This document shows positions 7,721 through 15,592 of a DNA stretch of 30,614 nt, piece by piece (the first letter of the stretch is position 1; every line of letters starts with the position of its first letter). This stretch comes from a virus: the IMG/VR virus record IMGVR_UViG_3300029309_000204, positions 1 to 30,614 of that record; one strand, given 5' to 3'. The notes beneath the pieces were generated by a model, which searched no databases, was not told the DNA's origin, and worked only from the letters and a program-made list of their open reading frames with translations. The translations under genes and the position numbers were made by a program.

Positions 7721-9548
7721 TACCAGACTCCAGCTGTTTAATTCTTTGTCTTACTTTTTCAATAATATTTGTAAATGTGGTTGAGGTTAATCCTGTTTCT
7801 TTTTTACTCTTTATTATCCTAGATAATCGCATATTGAACTGTACATATTTTTTCTCAAAATCTTTATAAAATTCTAAATTATCAACAATATTCATATCAT
7901 CAGCAAGAATTCCAGCATCACGCAAAATACTTGATTTACCTGCTATATCAGAAATTACAGATTCAGCTGCTTTAGTTGCCTGTTCCTCTAACTGACTTTT
8001 AGTAATAAATTGAGGTAATCCTTTGATTACTTGTTTATAGGCTGTATCAGGGTCAAAAGGTTCTTGTTTTAATTTTGCTTGTTTTGCTAATTGCCTCATA
8101 CCAGCTTCAACTGTTTGTTGTCTTGCTAACTTTTCTTGTTCTCTTTCTTTTATATGAACTATTTGTGAATAATCAATGGCAAACTCAGGATACAATTTAT
8201 GTAATTTAGGGTCTGAAACAACCATTTCTTTAAAATCTTTTATTTCTGTCATTTGTATATCTAATGCTTTTTTACTATATTCTTTCCATTGGTCTGATGT
8301 AAGGTCCGCTAAATTATCTTTAATATCAGTAAACTCAAGAGTGCCATTATCTACCTTTTTATCTAAAAACTTCTTTAATGTTTGGTCAACATTAATATTA
8401 AAACCAGCATTTATATCGGCTATGTTTTCCTCATATTCTACAGCTGCATCTCTATCAATAATTTTAAGTTTTTGTATAGTGCTAGTAATATCATTTGGAA
8501 CATCCATACCAGGTTCAAATTGATTAAAAAATCTATTAAGTTTTTGTTCTATTTTATCTTTACTCAAAGTTATAAGTGTTGCTGTTTGTTTACTTTGAAT
8601 AGAGTTTTCAGCATTAATTTCAGAAAGTTTATTATTTATTTTATCAACATAATTACTTTTTGTGCTAGGTGATAACATACTGTATAAAGTTTTCATATAA
8701 GGGTTTGTCTGCTTAGTATCAATTAAAGTGTTTAAATCCAAACCTTGCTCCTGATAAAATTCAACCATACCTCTTATAATTGATTCATCAATTCTTTCTT
8801 CACCATTTTTAATATATTCGTATTTGTCGTTTACATCTAAATTACTATTCATAATTTGTGTTTTAAAACGATTCTTTAATTCTGTTAATTTTGTAACGAT
8901 TGTACTAGGTGGTTCATTTCTTATAAAAGTTTTTAAAACAACAGGGATAGTATCTATCTCTTGTTCAGTATTTAAAATTAATTTAAGTTGTTCATTTTGT
9001 TTTTGTTTTTTTATTACATCTGCTGCATAACTAGAATAATAAGAATTAGTTAGTTGTGATAATCTTGCCTTTGTATTTATGCCTGTTTGTGCATCAATCT
9101 GTTTTAATTTAGATGTGTACCCAATAGTAATTGCATCTAACCCATCAGCAACCTGTTCTATGGGTAAATTATTTATCTCTGCATTTGACATATAAGTTTG
9201 GTATTCTTTTGATGCCTCAATTTCTATTTCACTTTGTAGAGCTTGAAATGCTGCTTTACGAGCTGCCTTGCCTTTAGCACCATAACCAAGACGATTTGTT
9301 ATGTTTTGACCTTCCTCCATTTGTTCTAATTCTTTTAGTGTAATAGGATTAGTAGCTCCATAAATTTCTCCTTCTTCTACTGCTCTGGTTTGCATTTCCT
9401 TAAAAAAGAAATTGGTCATTTGATTTAGATTTTGTGACAATACGGACATTCCAGATTGTGCCTGGTTAAATACACCCATCTCTGCCTCTGACGATGGAGA
9501 GTAGCGAGGACCGAGAAATTGTCTTTGTAATGTTTTTCTTGTTGCCAT
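7713..9548 (-). CDS. Internal virion protein, gp15-like by position
   Basis: This 611-residue, strongly charged and almost entirely helical protein has few aromatic residues and a Lys/Glu/Gln-rich composition with coiled-coil-like stretches (about 445-500 and the last 50 residues). It follows the gp14-like gene with a TAATG stop/start overlap, which is T7 gene 15 order. Ejection proteins of this class form the capsid inner core and then a periplasmic tube. The N-terminus carries LGPRYSPSSEAEMGVFNQAQ, after which conserved motifs are hard to see. The assignment rests on synteny, size and composition. Confidence 0.7.
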   Translation of the reverse strand: MATRKTLQRQFLGPRYSPSSEAEMGVFNQAQSGMSVLSQNLNQMTNFFFKEMQTRAVEEGEIYGATNPITLKELEQMEEGQNITNRLGYGAKGKAARKAAFQALQSEIEIEASKEYQTYMSNAEINNLPIEQVADGLDAITIGYTSKLKQIDAQTGINTKARLSQLTNSYYSSYAADVIKKQKQNEQLKLILNTEQEIDTIPVVLKTFIRNEPPSTIVTKLTELKNRFKTQIMNSNLDVNDKYEYIKNGEERIDESIIRGMVEFYQEQGLDLNTLIDTKQTNPYMKTLYSMLSPSTKSNYVDKINNKLSEINAENSIQSKQTATLITLSKDKIEQKLNRFFNQFEPGMDVPNDITSTIQKLKIIDRDAAVEYEENIADINAGFNINVDQTLKKFLDKKVDNGTLEFTDIKDNLADLTSDQWKEYSKKALDIQMTEIKDFKEMVVSDPKLHKLYPEFAIDYSQIVHIKEREQEKLARQQTVEAGMRQLAKQAKLKQEPFDPDTAYKQVIKGLPQFITKSQLEEQATKAAESVISDIAGKSSILRDAGILADDMNIVDNLEFYKDFEKKYVQFNMRLSRIIKSKKETGLTSTTFTNIIEKVRQRIKQLESGNE

Positions 9549-10201
9549 TATATACCTGGTATCATGTTAGTTGAACTTTTCATAAATGGTGCTACACCAC
9601 TTAAACTCCCTAATCCTGTTGTTCCAGCAGCTGTACTTCCAACTGCTAGATTACCCATGACAGGAGTTGTTGTCATAGCCGACCTACCCATTCCAAATTT
9701 ATTACCTAAATCAAGTGAAAGATTTGGTGTTAAAGCACTAAACGCACCAGATAAACCAACCTGTAATGCTGCCATACCCAGACCACCAAGTGCTTGACTT
9801 TTAGCTTGGGTTTGTGCCATCTGTCCTCTGTACTCTAAATAACGAGCTTCCCTATCCGCTTTTTCAACAGCTAATAAAGCCTCTTCTTCTTGAACATTTA
9901 CATCTAAAGCAGCTGGTCTTAAAATCTGTTGTTTACTTACAGTATCAACAGAACCAACAAAAGGATTTACTGCACTTGCATAACCACCAGCTATATTACT
10001 AGCTAAAGCAATCTTTGCTCGTCTTAATATTTCATTGGCTTTTTCTTTAGCACTTACCGCTTCTACTCTTCCCTCTAATCTTCTATTTCTTGCTTGAGCT
10101 TCATAGGCTTGTCTTTGTATCTTACCACCAGCAACAGTTGCCTGATATTGTCGGTAAGCTAAAAATAAACCAAGTCCACCAAATACTGCTGAAGCACTCA
10201 T
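9548..10201 (-). CDS. Internal virion protein, gp14-like
   Basis: This 217-residue protein begins with a hydrophobic segment (about residues 2-22) and continues with a long Ala/Glu/Arg/Gln-rich helix (about 27-150: AYEAQARNRRLEGRVEAVSAKEKANEILRR and onward). It ends Gly- and Ala-rich with a second hydrophobic stretch (about 140-160, LGGLGMAALQVGLSGAFSAL). T7 gp14-type proteins have this hydrophobic-helical-Gly layout and insert in the outer membrane during DNA entry. It overlaps the tail tubular B gene by ATGA and the next gene by TAATG, so the three are surely co-translated. The call is by composition and position. Confidence 0.7.
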   Translation of the reverse strand: MSASAVFGGLGLFLAYRQYQATVAGGKIQRQAYEAQARNRRLEGRVEAVSAKEKANEILRRAKIALASNIAGGYASAVNPFVGSVDTVSKQQILRPAALDVNVQEEEALLAVEKADREARYLEYRGQMAQTQAKSQALGGLGMAALQVGLSGAFSALTPNLSLDLGNKFGMGRSAMTTTPVMGNLAVGSTAAGTTGLGSLSGVAPFMKSSTNMIPGI

Positions 10202-12231
10202 TGACTACCACTCACATTGTATTCTAAACCAAGTAATGTAAAAAACAAAGGCTTAGTCTGGGTTATTTCTAATTGTACTTCGCTACTATATCCAAGTATT
10301 GGAGTGACTCTTTTACGACCAGAAAAAATAGTTTCGGCTGAATCAAGAGTATAAGGAAACTGTTTTAAGGGAACTTCCTTGCCATTGATAGCAATGTTCT
10401 GAGTTTGAAATAAAATAGGACTAGCATCCACAATTCTTTTCTTTCTACCAACCATAGTTCCAGAAGGGAGTTTAGGTTCAGCTGGTAAAGTTCTAGCAAC
10501 CACATCATAATGCAAACCTATCTCTACATAGGTAGTTGGTATTTGGTCAATAGTTACTTGCCCAGACGAAACAGTTTTCGTACCCAAGAATATGTCATCT
10601 CTAATAACTTCCACAGTTTTTCCTTCAAGGTGCGTAAGACCTGTAACTGTTGTTGAGGTAGGCTTATTCCCATCATCAGACCCATCAAAAAGCTGAAAAG
10701 AGCAATCAGTAGTTCTATCGTCATCTAAAATCTCCACATAGTGTTTTGTTGCTGAGTTAATTGTTCTTTTTACAATAACATAAATATCATTAATATCTAC
10801 ACTACAATCTTCAAAAGTACCGTCAGTTATAAATTCACTAGGTGCAACAACTTTCTGTGTTCTGTGTATAGAATAGGCTGCCATCGTTCCGTCTTGCCCA
10901 TTGACAATAATTAACAAATCTCCATCATCGGTGGAGGTTGCTCTACGAAATGTCATCTTAACAGGAGTTTTTAATAGGTGGCTAGATAATAAAGATATGT
11001 TGTTTGATTGATAAGATAATTCAACATCACTAAATAAAAATTCTCGTAAGGCTTTGCCTGACCTTTGTAAAAATATAGTACCACCTTCAGCAGCTACAGG
11101 CATAAGATTTTCTTTTGACCCAGATTTAGTTGCAGCTTTGATTGTTAAATTACCTGGTGTAATTGGTTGACCTTCTGCCTGTTGAACAAAAAACTCGTTA
11201 CCTGTTGTAAATATTTGTAAATCCCTTCCGCTTCTCAATCCTGTTATTGCGTTTACAGCATCCGAAGAAAGTATGGCAAAGATTGCGTCATCATCTAACC
11301 CTTCGGACTCCTGGAAATTAAAAAAATCTCCAACCTTGCTGCCAAATAATGCAGAGGGTAGACTCTTTGCACCACCAAAATATAAACGACCCTCATGGAA
11401 TGTACCTGACCTTGGGTAACCTTTAGTAGCTGACCAAACATCCTCATAACCTGTTTCTAATTCCCAATTTCCATTAGCTACTGCACTCGTATTAAAGAAG
11501 GGTACTTCAACATTTACTTTTACACTTGTTGCAGAAACAAATTCAATTATTCTTGCTCTTCCAAAACCATTAGTAACATTGAGATATTGATTAACATGAC
11601 TTGAACTAAATACACTTGCAGAGGCAGTTATTGTTGCTGTTCCGTCAATGGATGATGGTGTAATTGTTCCAGATGGATTTGTTGTGGAAAGTGTAAACCC
11701 AAATTGTGGTGAAGTTAAAGATATAGTTGATGCTGTCCAAGTTTGATTATTTGCACCTCTTACAATCTTGATAGGTGCTAAATCCTCATTCATTAAAATT
11801 AAAGTGTCAGCGGATTGTGTAAATGTTAATTTATCAAAAGATATATTACCCAAGGAAACTGTTAAATAATTATTTCCGCTTGAATTTATATTTGTAATAA
11901 GTTGACCATTACTAAAAACAAACATCCTAGCATTGTTGGTTGAGCTTGATGATACTTTGACAAATACCAACATAAATGAGTCAGTAGTAGAAAATTCAAA
12001 AGGTATTAATCTTATACCTTGCTGAGCAGTAATACCTGAACCTAAATGACTTGAAACATCTAATAAAAATTGTGTACCTGGTCTGCGTTCTATAGCTCCT
12101 TGAGGAATACATACAATGTTTGTCGCTTTCTCAAGTGCATTTTGATATTGTTGAATATCAACCCTACCTTTTACTAATGGGTCAAACTCACCCATTGTGA
12201 ATGACGATTGATACTGAACAATCCTAGACAT
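10198..12231 (-). CDS. Tail tubular protein B (nozzle), gp12-like
   Basis: This 677-residue protein opens with QSSFTMGEFDPLVKGRVDIQQYQNALEKATN and GAIERRPGTQFL, the N-terminal signature of T7 gp12-type tail nozzle proteins. Further family hallmarks are SATKGYPRSGTFHEGRLYFGG (about 270), IFAILSSDAVNAITGL, and FFVQQAEGQPITPGNL with SGSKENLMPVAAEGGTIFLQ. The usual family length is 700-800 residues, so it is slightly short but complete. It forms the distal tail tube and docks on gp11. The start overlaps the stop of the gp11-like gene (TAATG). Confidence 0.93.
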   Translation of the reverse strand: MSRIVQYQSSFTMGEFDPLVKGRVDIQQYQNALEKATNIVCIPQGAIERRPGTQFLLDVSSHLGSGITAQQGIRLIPFEFSTTDSFMLVFVKVSSSSTNNARMFVFSNGQLITNINSSGNNYLTVSLGNISFDKLTFTQSADTLILMNEDLAPIKIVRGANNQTWTASTISLTSPQFGFTLSTTNPSGTITPSSIDGTATITASASVFSSSHVNQYLNVTNGFGRARIIEFVSATSVKVNVEVPFFNTSAVANGNWELETGYEDVWSATKGYPRSGTFHEGRLYFGGAKSLPSALFGSKVGDFFNFQESEGLDDDAIFAILSSDAVNAITGLRSGRDLQIFTTGNEFFVQQAEGQPITPGNLTIKAATKSGSKENLMPVAAEGGTIFLQRSGKALREFLFSDVELSYQSNNISLLSSHLLKTPVKMTFRRATSTDDGDLLIIVNGQDGTMAAYSIHRTQKVVAPSEFITDGTFEDCSVDINDIYVIVKRTINSATKHYVEILDDDRTTDCSFQLFDGSDDGNKPTSTTVTGLTHLEGKTVEVIRDDIFLGTKTVSSGQVTIDQIPTTYVEIGLHYDVVARTLPAEPKLPSGTMVGRKKRIVDASPILFQTQNIAINGKEVPLKQFPYTLDSAETIFSGRKRVTPILGYSSEVQLEITQTKPLFFTLLGLEYNVSGSQ

Positions 12232-12851
12232 TAGTTTCTAACCTCAGTTAACAGATACTGAGCAATAACAGGTGGTGTTTCTCCAGCACCATCAATGTTA
12301 ATAGCTGTTCTGAAATAACCTCCTCTGTTGTTGTCAGCTGCTGTACCTAATGCAATTTGTTTGTAATATGCACCTTTCTCTGTTTGGTCTGTTATTGGTT
12401 CGGCTAAGTTCCAAGCTAACATATATACAAGTAATTGTGTAAAGTAACTCGGTAGTTTACCTTCAACAACATCCTGTTGATAATCAACAAAAATTTTATC
12501 TCTGTCCGTTAATAATGTTTCGCCTTGTACTTCCCATTCACCATTTATTTTTGGTGAGCCTCGGTCACCACTTGCATAAACCGCTCTCGGAACACTATTA
12601 AGCATATCAGGGGGGAGGGCATATTGATATAAAAAATGTGCTGTTGGTGCGGTGGATAACCGAGAAAGCTCAGCCTTTTTTAAAGAAAAACTCCAAGGAT
12701 ACATACCTAGAGTTGTAGCTTTAACCTTTGGAAAAATTATAGAACACGCATTACCTACTGCTGTTCCGTTTGTGAAATTTGATATTGTATCAGCACCAAG
12801 CAACAATAGAGCTTGATTTGCTATACTTACTTGAGTGTCACCTGCTGCCAT
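12231..12851 (-). CDS. Tail tubular protein A (adaptor/gatekeeper), gp11-like
   Basis: This 206-residue protein has the typical family opening, TQVSIANQALLLLGADTISNF, then the YPWSFSLKKAELSRL segment, FLYQYALPPDMLNSVPRAVYASG and IFVDYQQDVVEGKLPSYFTQLLVYMLAWNLA. The length fits T7 gp11 (about 196). The protein forms the ring joining the portal to the gp12 nozzle. The ATG has AAGGA 5 bases upstream. It is the first gene after the hairpin at 12869-12887, which separates it from the capsid genes. Confidence 0.93.
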   Translation of the reverse strand: MAAGDTQVSIANQALLLLGADTISNFTNGTAVGNACSIIFPKVKATTLGMYPWSFSLKKAELSRLSTAPTAHFLYQYALPPDMLNSVPRAVYASGDRGSPKINGEWEVQGETLLTDRDKIFVDYQQDVVEGKLPSYFTQLLVYMLAWNLAEPITDQTEKGAYYKQIALGTAADNNRGGYFRTAINIDGAGETPPVIAQYLLTEVRN

Positions 12852-12868
12852 AAAAATCCTTTAAAGTA

Positions 12869-12887
12869 GGGAGGGAAAAACCCTCCC
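12869..12887 (-). terminator. GC-rich hairpin between capsid and tail genes
   Basis: GGGAGGG and CCCTCCC form a perfect 7-bp stem around a five-base loop, striking in this AT-rich genome. It sits between the capsid-associated gene and the gp11-like gene, where T7 has its partial terminator T-phi. On the minus strand the 3' side reads TACTTTAAAGG, so the U-tract is weak. It could act as a leaky terminator, an RNA-processing site or an mRNA stabiliser that raises capsid over tail expression. Confidence 0.55.
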
Positions 12888-12900
12888 CACAGTTTATAGT

Positions 12901-13176
12901 TTAGTCTGAGTCAGCAACACTTAATGCTGTTCCGTCACTAACATCTACTACACCACTAGCATTGCTTAATACAACAACTAGGGAAGCTGTAGGTGTGTTA
13001 GAGTCATGAACATAAATTAAATCACCGACTTTTACTTCATCCGATACTGAATTGAAGTAAGCAGCTGTATTCATCGTGGCTAAGCTGTCAGTTGTGGTAT
13101 AGCTCCACATTTGTGGTGCAGTACCTCTTTTACTCATGCCGCCGATTGGATTCCAGCCATCTCTTGAAAATGCCAT
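12901..13176 (-). CDS. Small capsid-associated protein (possible decoration or fibre)
   Basis: This 91-residue protein directly follows the major capsid gene, with GTAGGAGGT before its ATG. It starts MAFSRDGWNPIGGMSKRGTA and contains MWSYTTTDSLATMNTAAYFN, VKVGDLIYVHDS and SLVVVLSNASGVVDVS. Small beta-rich proteins with the pattern WSY.T.DSLATV...YFN...VGDLIYV follow the capsid gene in many marine phages. The likely role is a head decoration or stabilising protein, but none has been proven to my knowledge. It ends in a Ser/Asp-rich tail. Confidence 0.65.
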   Translation of the reverse strand: MAFSRDGWNPIGGMSKRGTAPQMWSYTTTDSLATMNTAAYFNSVSDEVKVGDLIYVHDSNTPTASLVVVLSNASGVVDVSDGTALSVADSD

Positions 13177-13186
13177 AATTTACCTC

Positions 13187-14041
13187 CTACGACTCTCTAC
13201 AAGTTACTTTAATAAGACCAGCTGTGTCAATCGCAACAGCACCAGCAGAATACATAGCACTCACTAGGAATGATGTTTTCTCAGGCACATAGTTGACCTC
13301 AACTTTTGGTGGGATACCCACACCGCAACCGATGGCTGAACGATGATAGAAGAAAGTATTTCTATCGCTGGAACCATCAATAGCTAGCCCGCCTTCATCT
13401 CTCGTGCCTACAATGTGAAACTGAAAACCCATCATGGTATTCAATTCACCAGCAACTAGAGCTTTGATGTTTTGGAAATCTCCAGAGATTGCTCTTTCAT
13501 CGCCAAGAAGACCTGCAAGATTGTTCGCATGAATAACTGCGTGTCTATCCTGCGGAGGAACATTAGCAGCATCCATAGCTTTTTTAGCTGCGATGATTTT
13601 ACCAATGTTCAAATCTGAAGCTGCCGCTGAACCTGAAGTTACTACTGTGTTGGCAATAGTCGCTCCTGGAGAAGCCGCTTCCATAACATCAATTATTATT
13701 TGGTCCTCGCGTCTGGCAATGGCTTTACCCACTACTTGTGCAAGTTCCTGTCTTTCGTCAAAATTAACCTTCGCTTGGTCAAAAATGTCCGAATATTCAG
13801 CCGCAATGTAGTTCTCCATCGTAGCTGTTACTGTTGAGAATGAAGTGTTTAAAGGAACAACATCTGTCTGTGGTGTTCTAATCTGTGCAGTACCCTTACC
13901 AATTTTAGGGAATTTTACAGTTGAACCCTCAACATTTGTACGCATCCTAACACTATCTCTTAATACTGCATCACCTTGATAAGCCTGTTTTACTTCAGCC
14001 TCAAACAAAGTAATAAATGCAGATGATAGTCCTGTACTCAT
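13187..14041 (-). CDS. Major capsid protein
   Basis: This 284-residue protein lies just downstream of the scaffold and HNH genes and has a strong ribosome site (AAGGAG, 7 bases from ATG). It starts MSTGLSSAFITLFEAEVKQAYQG, with VKFPKIGKGTAQIRTPQTDV (about 43-62), an E-loop-like region, FDERQELAQVVGKAIARREDQIIIDVMEAA (about 93-122) and VPPQDRHAVIHANNLAGLL (about 160-180). The pattern and length fit the HK97-fold capsid proteins of marine podoviruses. The codon choice is less AT-rich than that of its neighbours, as expected for the most expressed gene. It has its own putative promoter and a structured leader RNA. Confidence 0.9.
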   Translation of the reverse strand: MSTGLSSAFITLFEAEVKQAYQGDAVLRDSVRMRTNVEGSTVKFPKIGKGTAQIRTPQTDVVPLNTSFSTVTATMENYIAAEYSDIFDQAKVNFDERQELAQVVGKAIARREDQIIIDVMEAASPGATIANTVVTSGSAAASDLNIGKIIAAKKAMDAANVPPQDRHAVIHANNLAGLLGDERAISGDFQNIKALVAGELNTMMGFQFHIVGTRDEGGLAIDGSSDRNTFFYHRSAIGCGVGIPPKVEVNYVPEKTSFLVSAMYSAGAVAIDTAGLIKVTCRES

Positions 14042-14097
14042 TGTGTACTCCTTGTTAAAGTTATTATAAAACTAATCGCCTATCGGTTATTGAAAAA

Positions 14098-14178
14098 ATT
14101 CAGCCTTGGCTACAAGATTACGCTCTTGCAACGACTCATTTCTGAGCAGCCAAACTCGCCCTGAATAGGGTTGTGAGT
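14098..14178 (-). ncRNA. Candidate structured leader RNA of the capsid gene (multi-helix, pseudoknot)
   Basis: In the 178-base gap before the capsid gene, several perfect pairings nest together. Hairpin A: ACTC/GAGT (14178-14175 with 14157-14154) plus CCCT/AGGG around a four-base loop. A three-way junction is closed by TTGGCT/AGCCAA (14153-14148 with 14111-14106). It holds hairpin B, CTCA-GAAA-TGAG with a GNRA tetraloop (14146-14135), and hairpin C, CAAGA/TCTTG around six bases (14128-14113). The loop side of hairpin A (ATTCAG, 14166-14161) can also pair with CTGAAT (14103-14098), a 6-base pseudoknot that would compete with two base pairs of that stem. Local GC is much higher than in the flanks. 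It may be a cis-regulator, ribozyme or mRNA stabiliser; I cannot match it to a known class. Confidence 0.6.
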
Positions 14179-14182
14179 TAAT

Positions 14183-14217
14183 ATTATATTTATAACTCTT
14201 TTTTTATAAAAATTCAA
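14183..14217 (-). promoter_or_regulatory. Putative promoter for the capsid gene
   Basis: On the minus strand TTGAAT (14217-14212) and TATAAA (14194-14189) are 17 bases apart. A second -10-like TATAAT (14188-14183) follows directly. Initiation from either would fall near 14182-14176, right at the start of the structured RNA. The region is AT-rich, so confidence is limited, but the fit with the RNA start supports it. Confidence 0.45.
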
Positions 14218-14219
14218 AT

Positions 14220-14438
14220 TTATTTTTTTGCTCTATTATAAGAACGAGATACAATTTTTAGATTTGATGAATTATTGTTTTTAGGGTTTCCATCTTTATG
14301 GTCAATATCTTTATTATCACCTTTCTTTACAAGACCTTTTTTCATAAGTAATCTTCTATTTTTGTTTCTCATAACTCTGTTTTGTATATCACTTTTAGAA
14401 GATTGAAATTTTTTGTACTCATCCTTATATTTTCTCAT
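14220..14438 (-). CDS. Small HNH-type endonuclease-like protein
   Basis: This 72-residue, very basic protein (about a third Lys/Arg) has the HNH core DIDHKDGNPKNNNSSNLKIV (about 44-63) and a final Asn (N68). The D-H pair (46-47), the NNN/NL region and the terminal N fit the beta-beta-alpha metal fold of HNH nucleases. The N-terminal R-rich helix (RNKNRRLLMKKG) is like the leading part of many phage HNH proteins. It sits alone between scaffold and capsid genes, a typical site for a free-standing homing nuclease, and is followed by the structured RNA. It could be an active nicking enzyme or a degenerate remnant; the catalytic residues appear present. Confidence 0.75.
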   Translation of the reverse strand: MRKYKDEYKKFQSSKSDIQNRVMRNKNRRLLMKKGLVKKGDNKDIDHKDGNPKNNNSSNLKIVSRSYNRAKK

Positions 14439-14441
14439 AAT

Positions 14442-15254
14442 TTATAACTTTCCAGCTCTCTCTAATTCTTCTAAATCTCTCTCAACTTGTTTTCTAAATG
14501 CTACATCATCTCTATAACGAGGGTCAGCGACTCTAGACAGAACCTCGTCTTTAGCTAAACCACCATCAGAAACATTGACAGTAGGTATTTCTCTCTCACC
14601 CATCAATCCTCTAAATTTATTTAACAATCGTTGACCAGAGGCTGTGCCACCCCATATCTCAAGTTCACTATAATCTTGTTCCGATAATACACCTTTAGAA
14701 ACTAAACCCCTTCCCCATTTAATATTAGAGCTTACAATGTTGTCTGCATTCTCACCAAGTTTTTCTTTTTCTTCTTTAATATGGATTGTTTCTTGTTCTT
14801 GTTGTTCAACACCCATTTCTCCTATTTTAGATACTATTTGGTCAAAAGCAGTTTGTGAAATATTATTTTCTTTTGCCCAATCCTTAAATGTATCTAATAC
14901 AGGGTCACCTTCAGTAAAACCAAGTTCTTTTGATTTATCTAAAGAATACTCTTTCGGTGCTTTAAAATCTCCATTATGAAATTTTTTTTCAAGTTCACCA
15001 TAGGCTTTAGCCAAACCTTCTACATCAGGTCCATCCTTTTCATCCCAAAATTTTTCTGGAAAAGTATCTGGTTTAACAAACTCAAGATTTTCTAAATCCT
15101 CACCCTCAAGAACTTCTTCTTGTTTTCCTGTTGACATACCATCATCAGATACCTCTTTAGTATCTTCCTGTGGTTGTGACATTAATCCTTTATCTTCTAC
15201 AGGTTGTTGTTCTTCCTGTTGATTTTCTTGTTCAGTATTTTCATTTTCGTTCAT
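14442..15254 (-). CDS. Capsid scaffolding protein
   Basis: This 270-residue acidic protein sits between the portal and capsid genes. Its N-terminal 60 residues are Glu/Gln/Asp-rich and low in complexity (ENENTEQENQQEEQQPVED and onward). Next come FPEKFWDEKDGPDVEGLAKAYGELEKKF (about 65-92) and APKEYSL, the hallmark of podovirus scaffolds that resemble T7 gp9. The C-terminus is helical and charged (DVAFRKQVERDLEELERAGKL) and should bind capsid subunits. The start is preceded by AGAGGG and overlaps the previous gene's 3' end by 14 bases. It directs procapsid assembly and is then lost. Confidence 0.9.
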   Translation of the reverse strand: MNENENTEQENQQEEQQPVEDKGLMSQPQEDTKEVSDDGMSTGKQEEVLEGEDLENLEFVKPDTFPEKFWDEKDGPDVEGLAKAYGELEKKFHNGDFKAPKEYSLDKSKELGFTEGDPVLDTFKDWAKENNISQTAFDQIVSKIGEMGVEQQEQETIHIKEEKEKLGENADNIVSSNIKWGRGLVSKGVLSEQDYSELEIWGGTASGQRLLNKFRGLMGEREIPTVNVSDGGLAKDEVLSRVADPRYRDDVAFRKQVERDLEELERAGKL

Positions 15255-15579
15255 AAGTTGCCCTCTTCATTTTAATTATTATTTCTCTTATTATAGTGTT
15301 CTGACCATCTCTAAAATATCCAAAACTTGAATCATACCCAGGAGTCCATGTCGGTGTATCCAGATATGTTTTTTTAAGATGTATCAGTAATTTTTTCCCA
15401 TCGTTAGATGAAAAAACTCGTTGATATAGTTTATCTAATTCTGTTGGTTCTATAGTTTGATTAGGATTAGGTGTTGCATCTAAACCCTCCCAACCAGGAC
15501 TATTTATGTTTTGTGTTTCTTGATTTGTTGCTTTCATTTTTTTTTGCCCTCTTATAAATTTTTGAATCGTATCCCCCAT
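15241..15579 (-). CDS. Bbp19-like small head-associated protein
   Basis: The C-terminal half, LYQRVFSSNDGKKLLIHLKKTY followed by WTPGYDSSFGYFRDGQNTIIREIIIKM, matches the small Bbp19-like phage domain (F.S.DG..VL..L...Y, then a G/Y/R-GQ..I motif) found between portal and scaffold genes. The function is unknown; the virion-module position suggests a head or tail accessory. Two starts are possible. ATG at 15579 gives 112 residues but has a weak ribosome site. ATG at 15537 is preceded by AGAGGG and gives 98 residues beginning MKATNQETQN. The second looks better for translation, and the conserved region is intact either way. Confidence 0.75.
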   Translation of the reverse strand: MGDTIQKFIRGQKKMKATNQETQNINSPGWEGLDATPNPNQTIEPTELDKLYQRVFSSNDGKKLLIHLKKTYLDTPTWTPGYDSSFGYFRDGQNTIIREIIIKMKRATYERK

Positions 15580-15592
15580 AGTTATAATTCAT
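15500..15592 (-). CDS. Possible 30-residue basic peptide overlapping the Bbp19-like gene
   Basis: The portal stop overlaps an ATG (TAATG), with GAGG 7 bases upstream, opening a frame that begins MNYNYGGYDSKIYKRAKK and stops after 30 residues. It is aromatic and Gly-rich at the start and Lys-rich after, like other tiny basic proteins in this genome that begin by TAATG coupling. It overlaps the start region of the Bbp19-like gene in another frame. It may be a real peptide or merely a coupling device; I cannot tell. Confidence 0.3.
   Translation of the reverse strand: MNYNYGGYDSKIYKRAKKNESNKSRNTKHK

Noticed and set aside
6045-7784. Several plus-strand open frames of 78-140 codons inside the minus-strand ejection-protein genes
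   Set aside because: They lie opposite strong coding sequence, have no family features or ribosome sites, and reflect codon bias of the real strand.
14042-14438. Group I intron with HNH open frame
   Set aside because: The scaffold and capsid genes on each side are intact, and the non-coding part (178 bases) is too short and lacks recognisable intron core elements.
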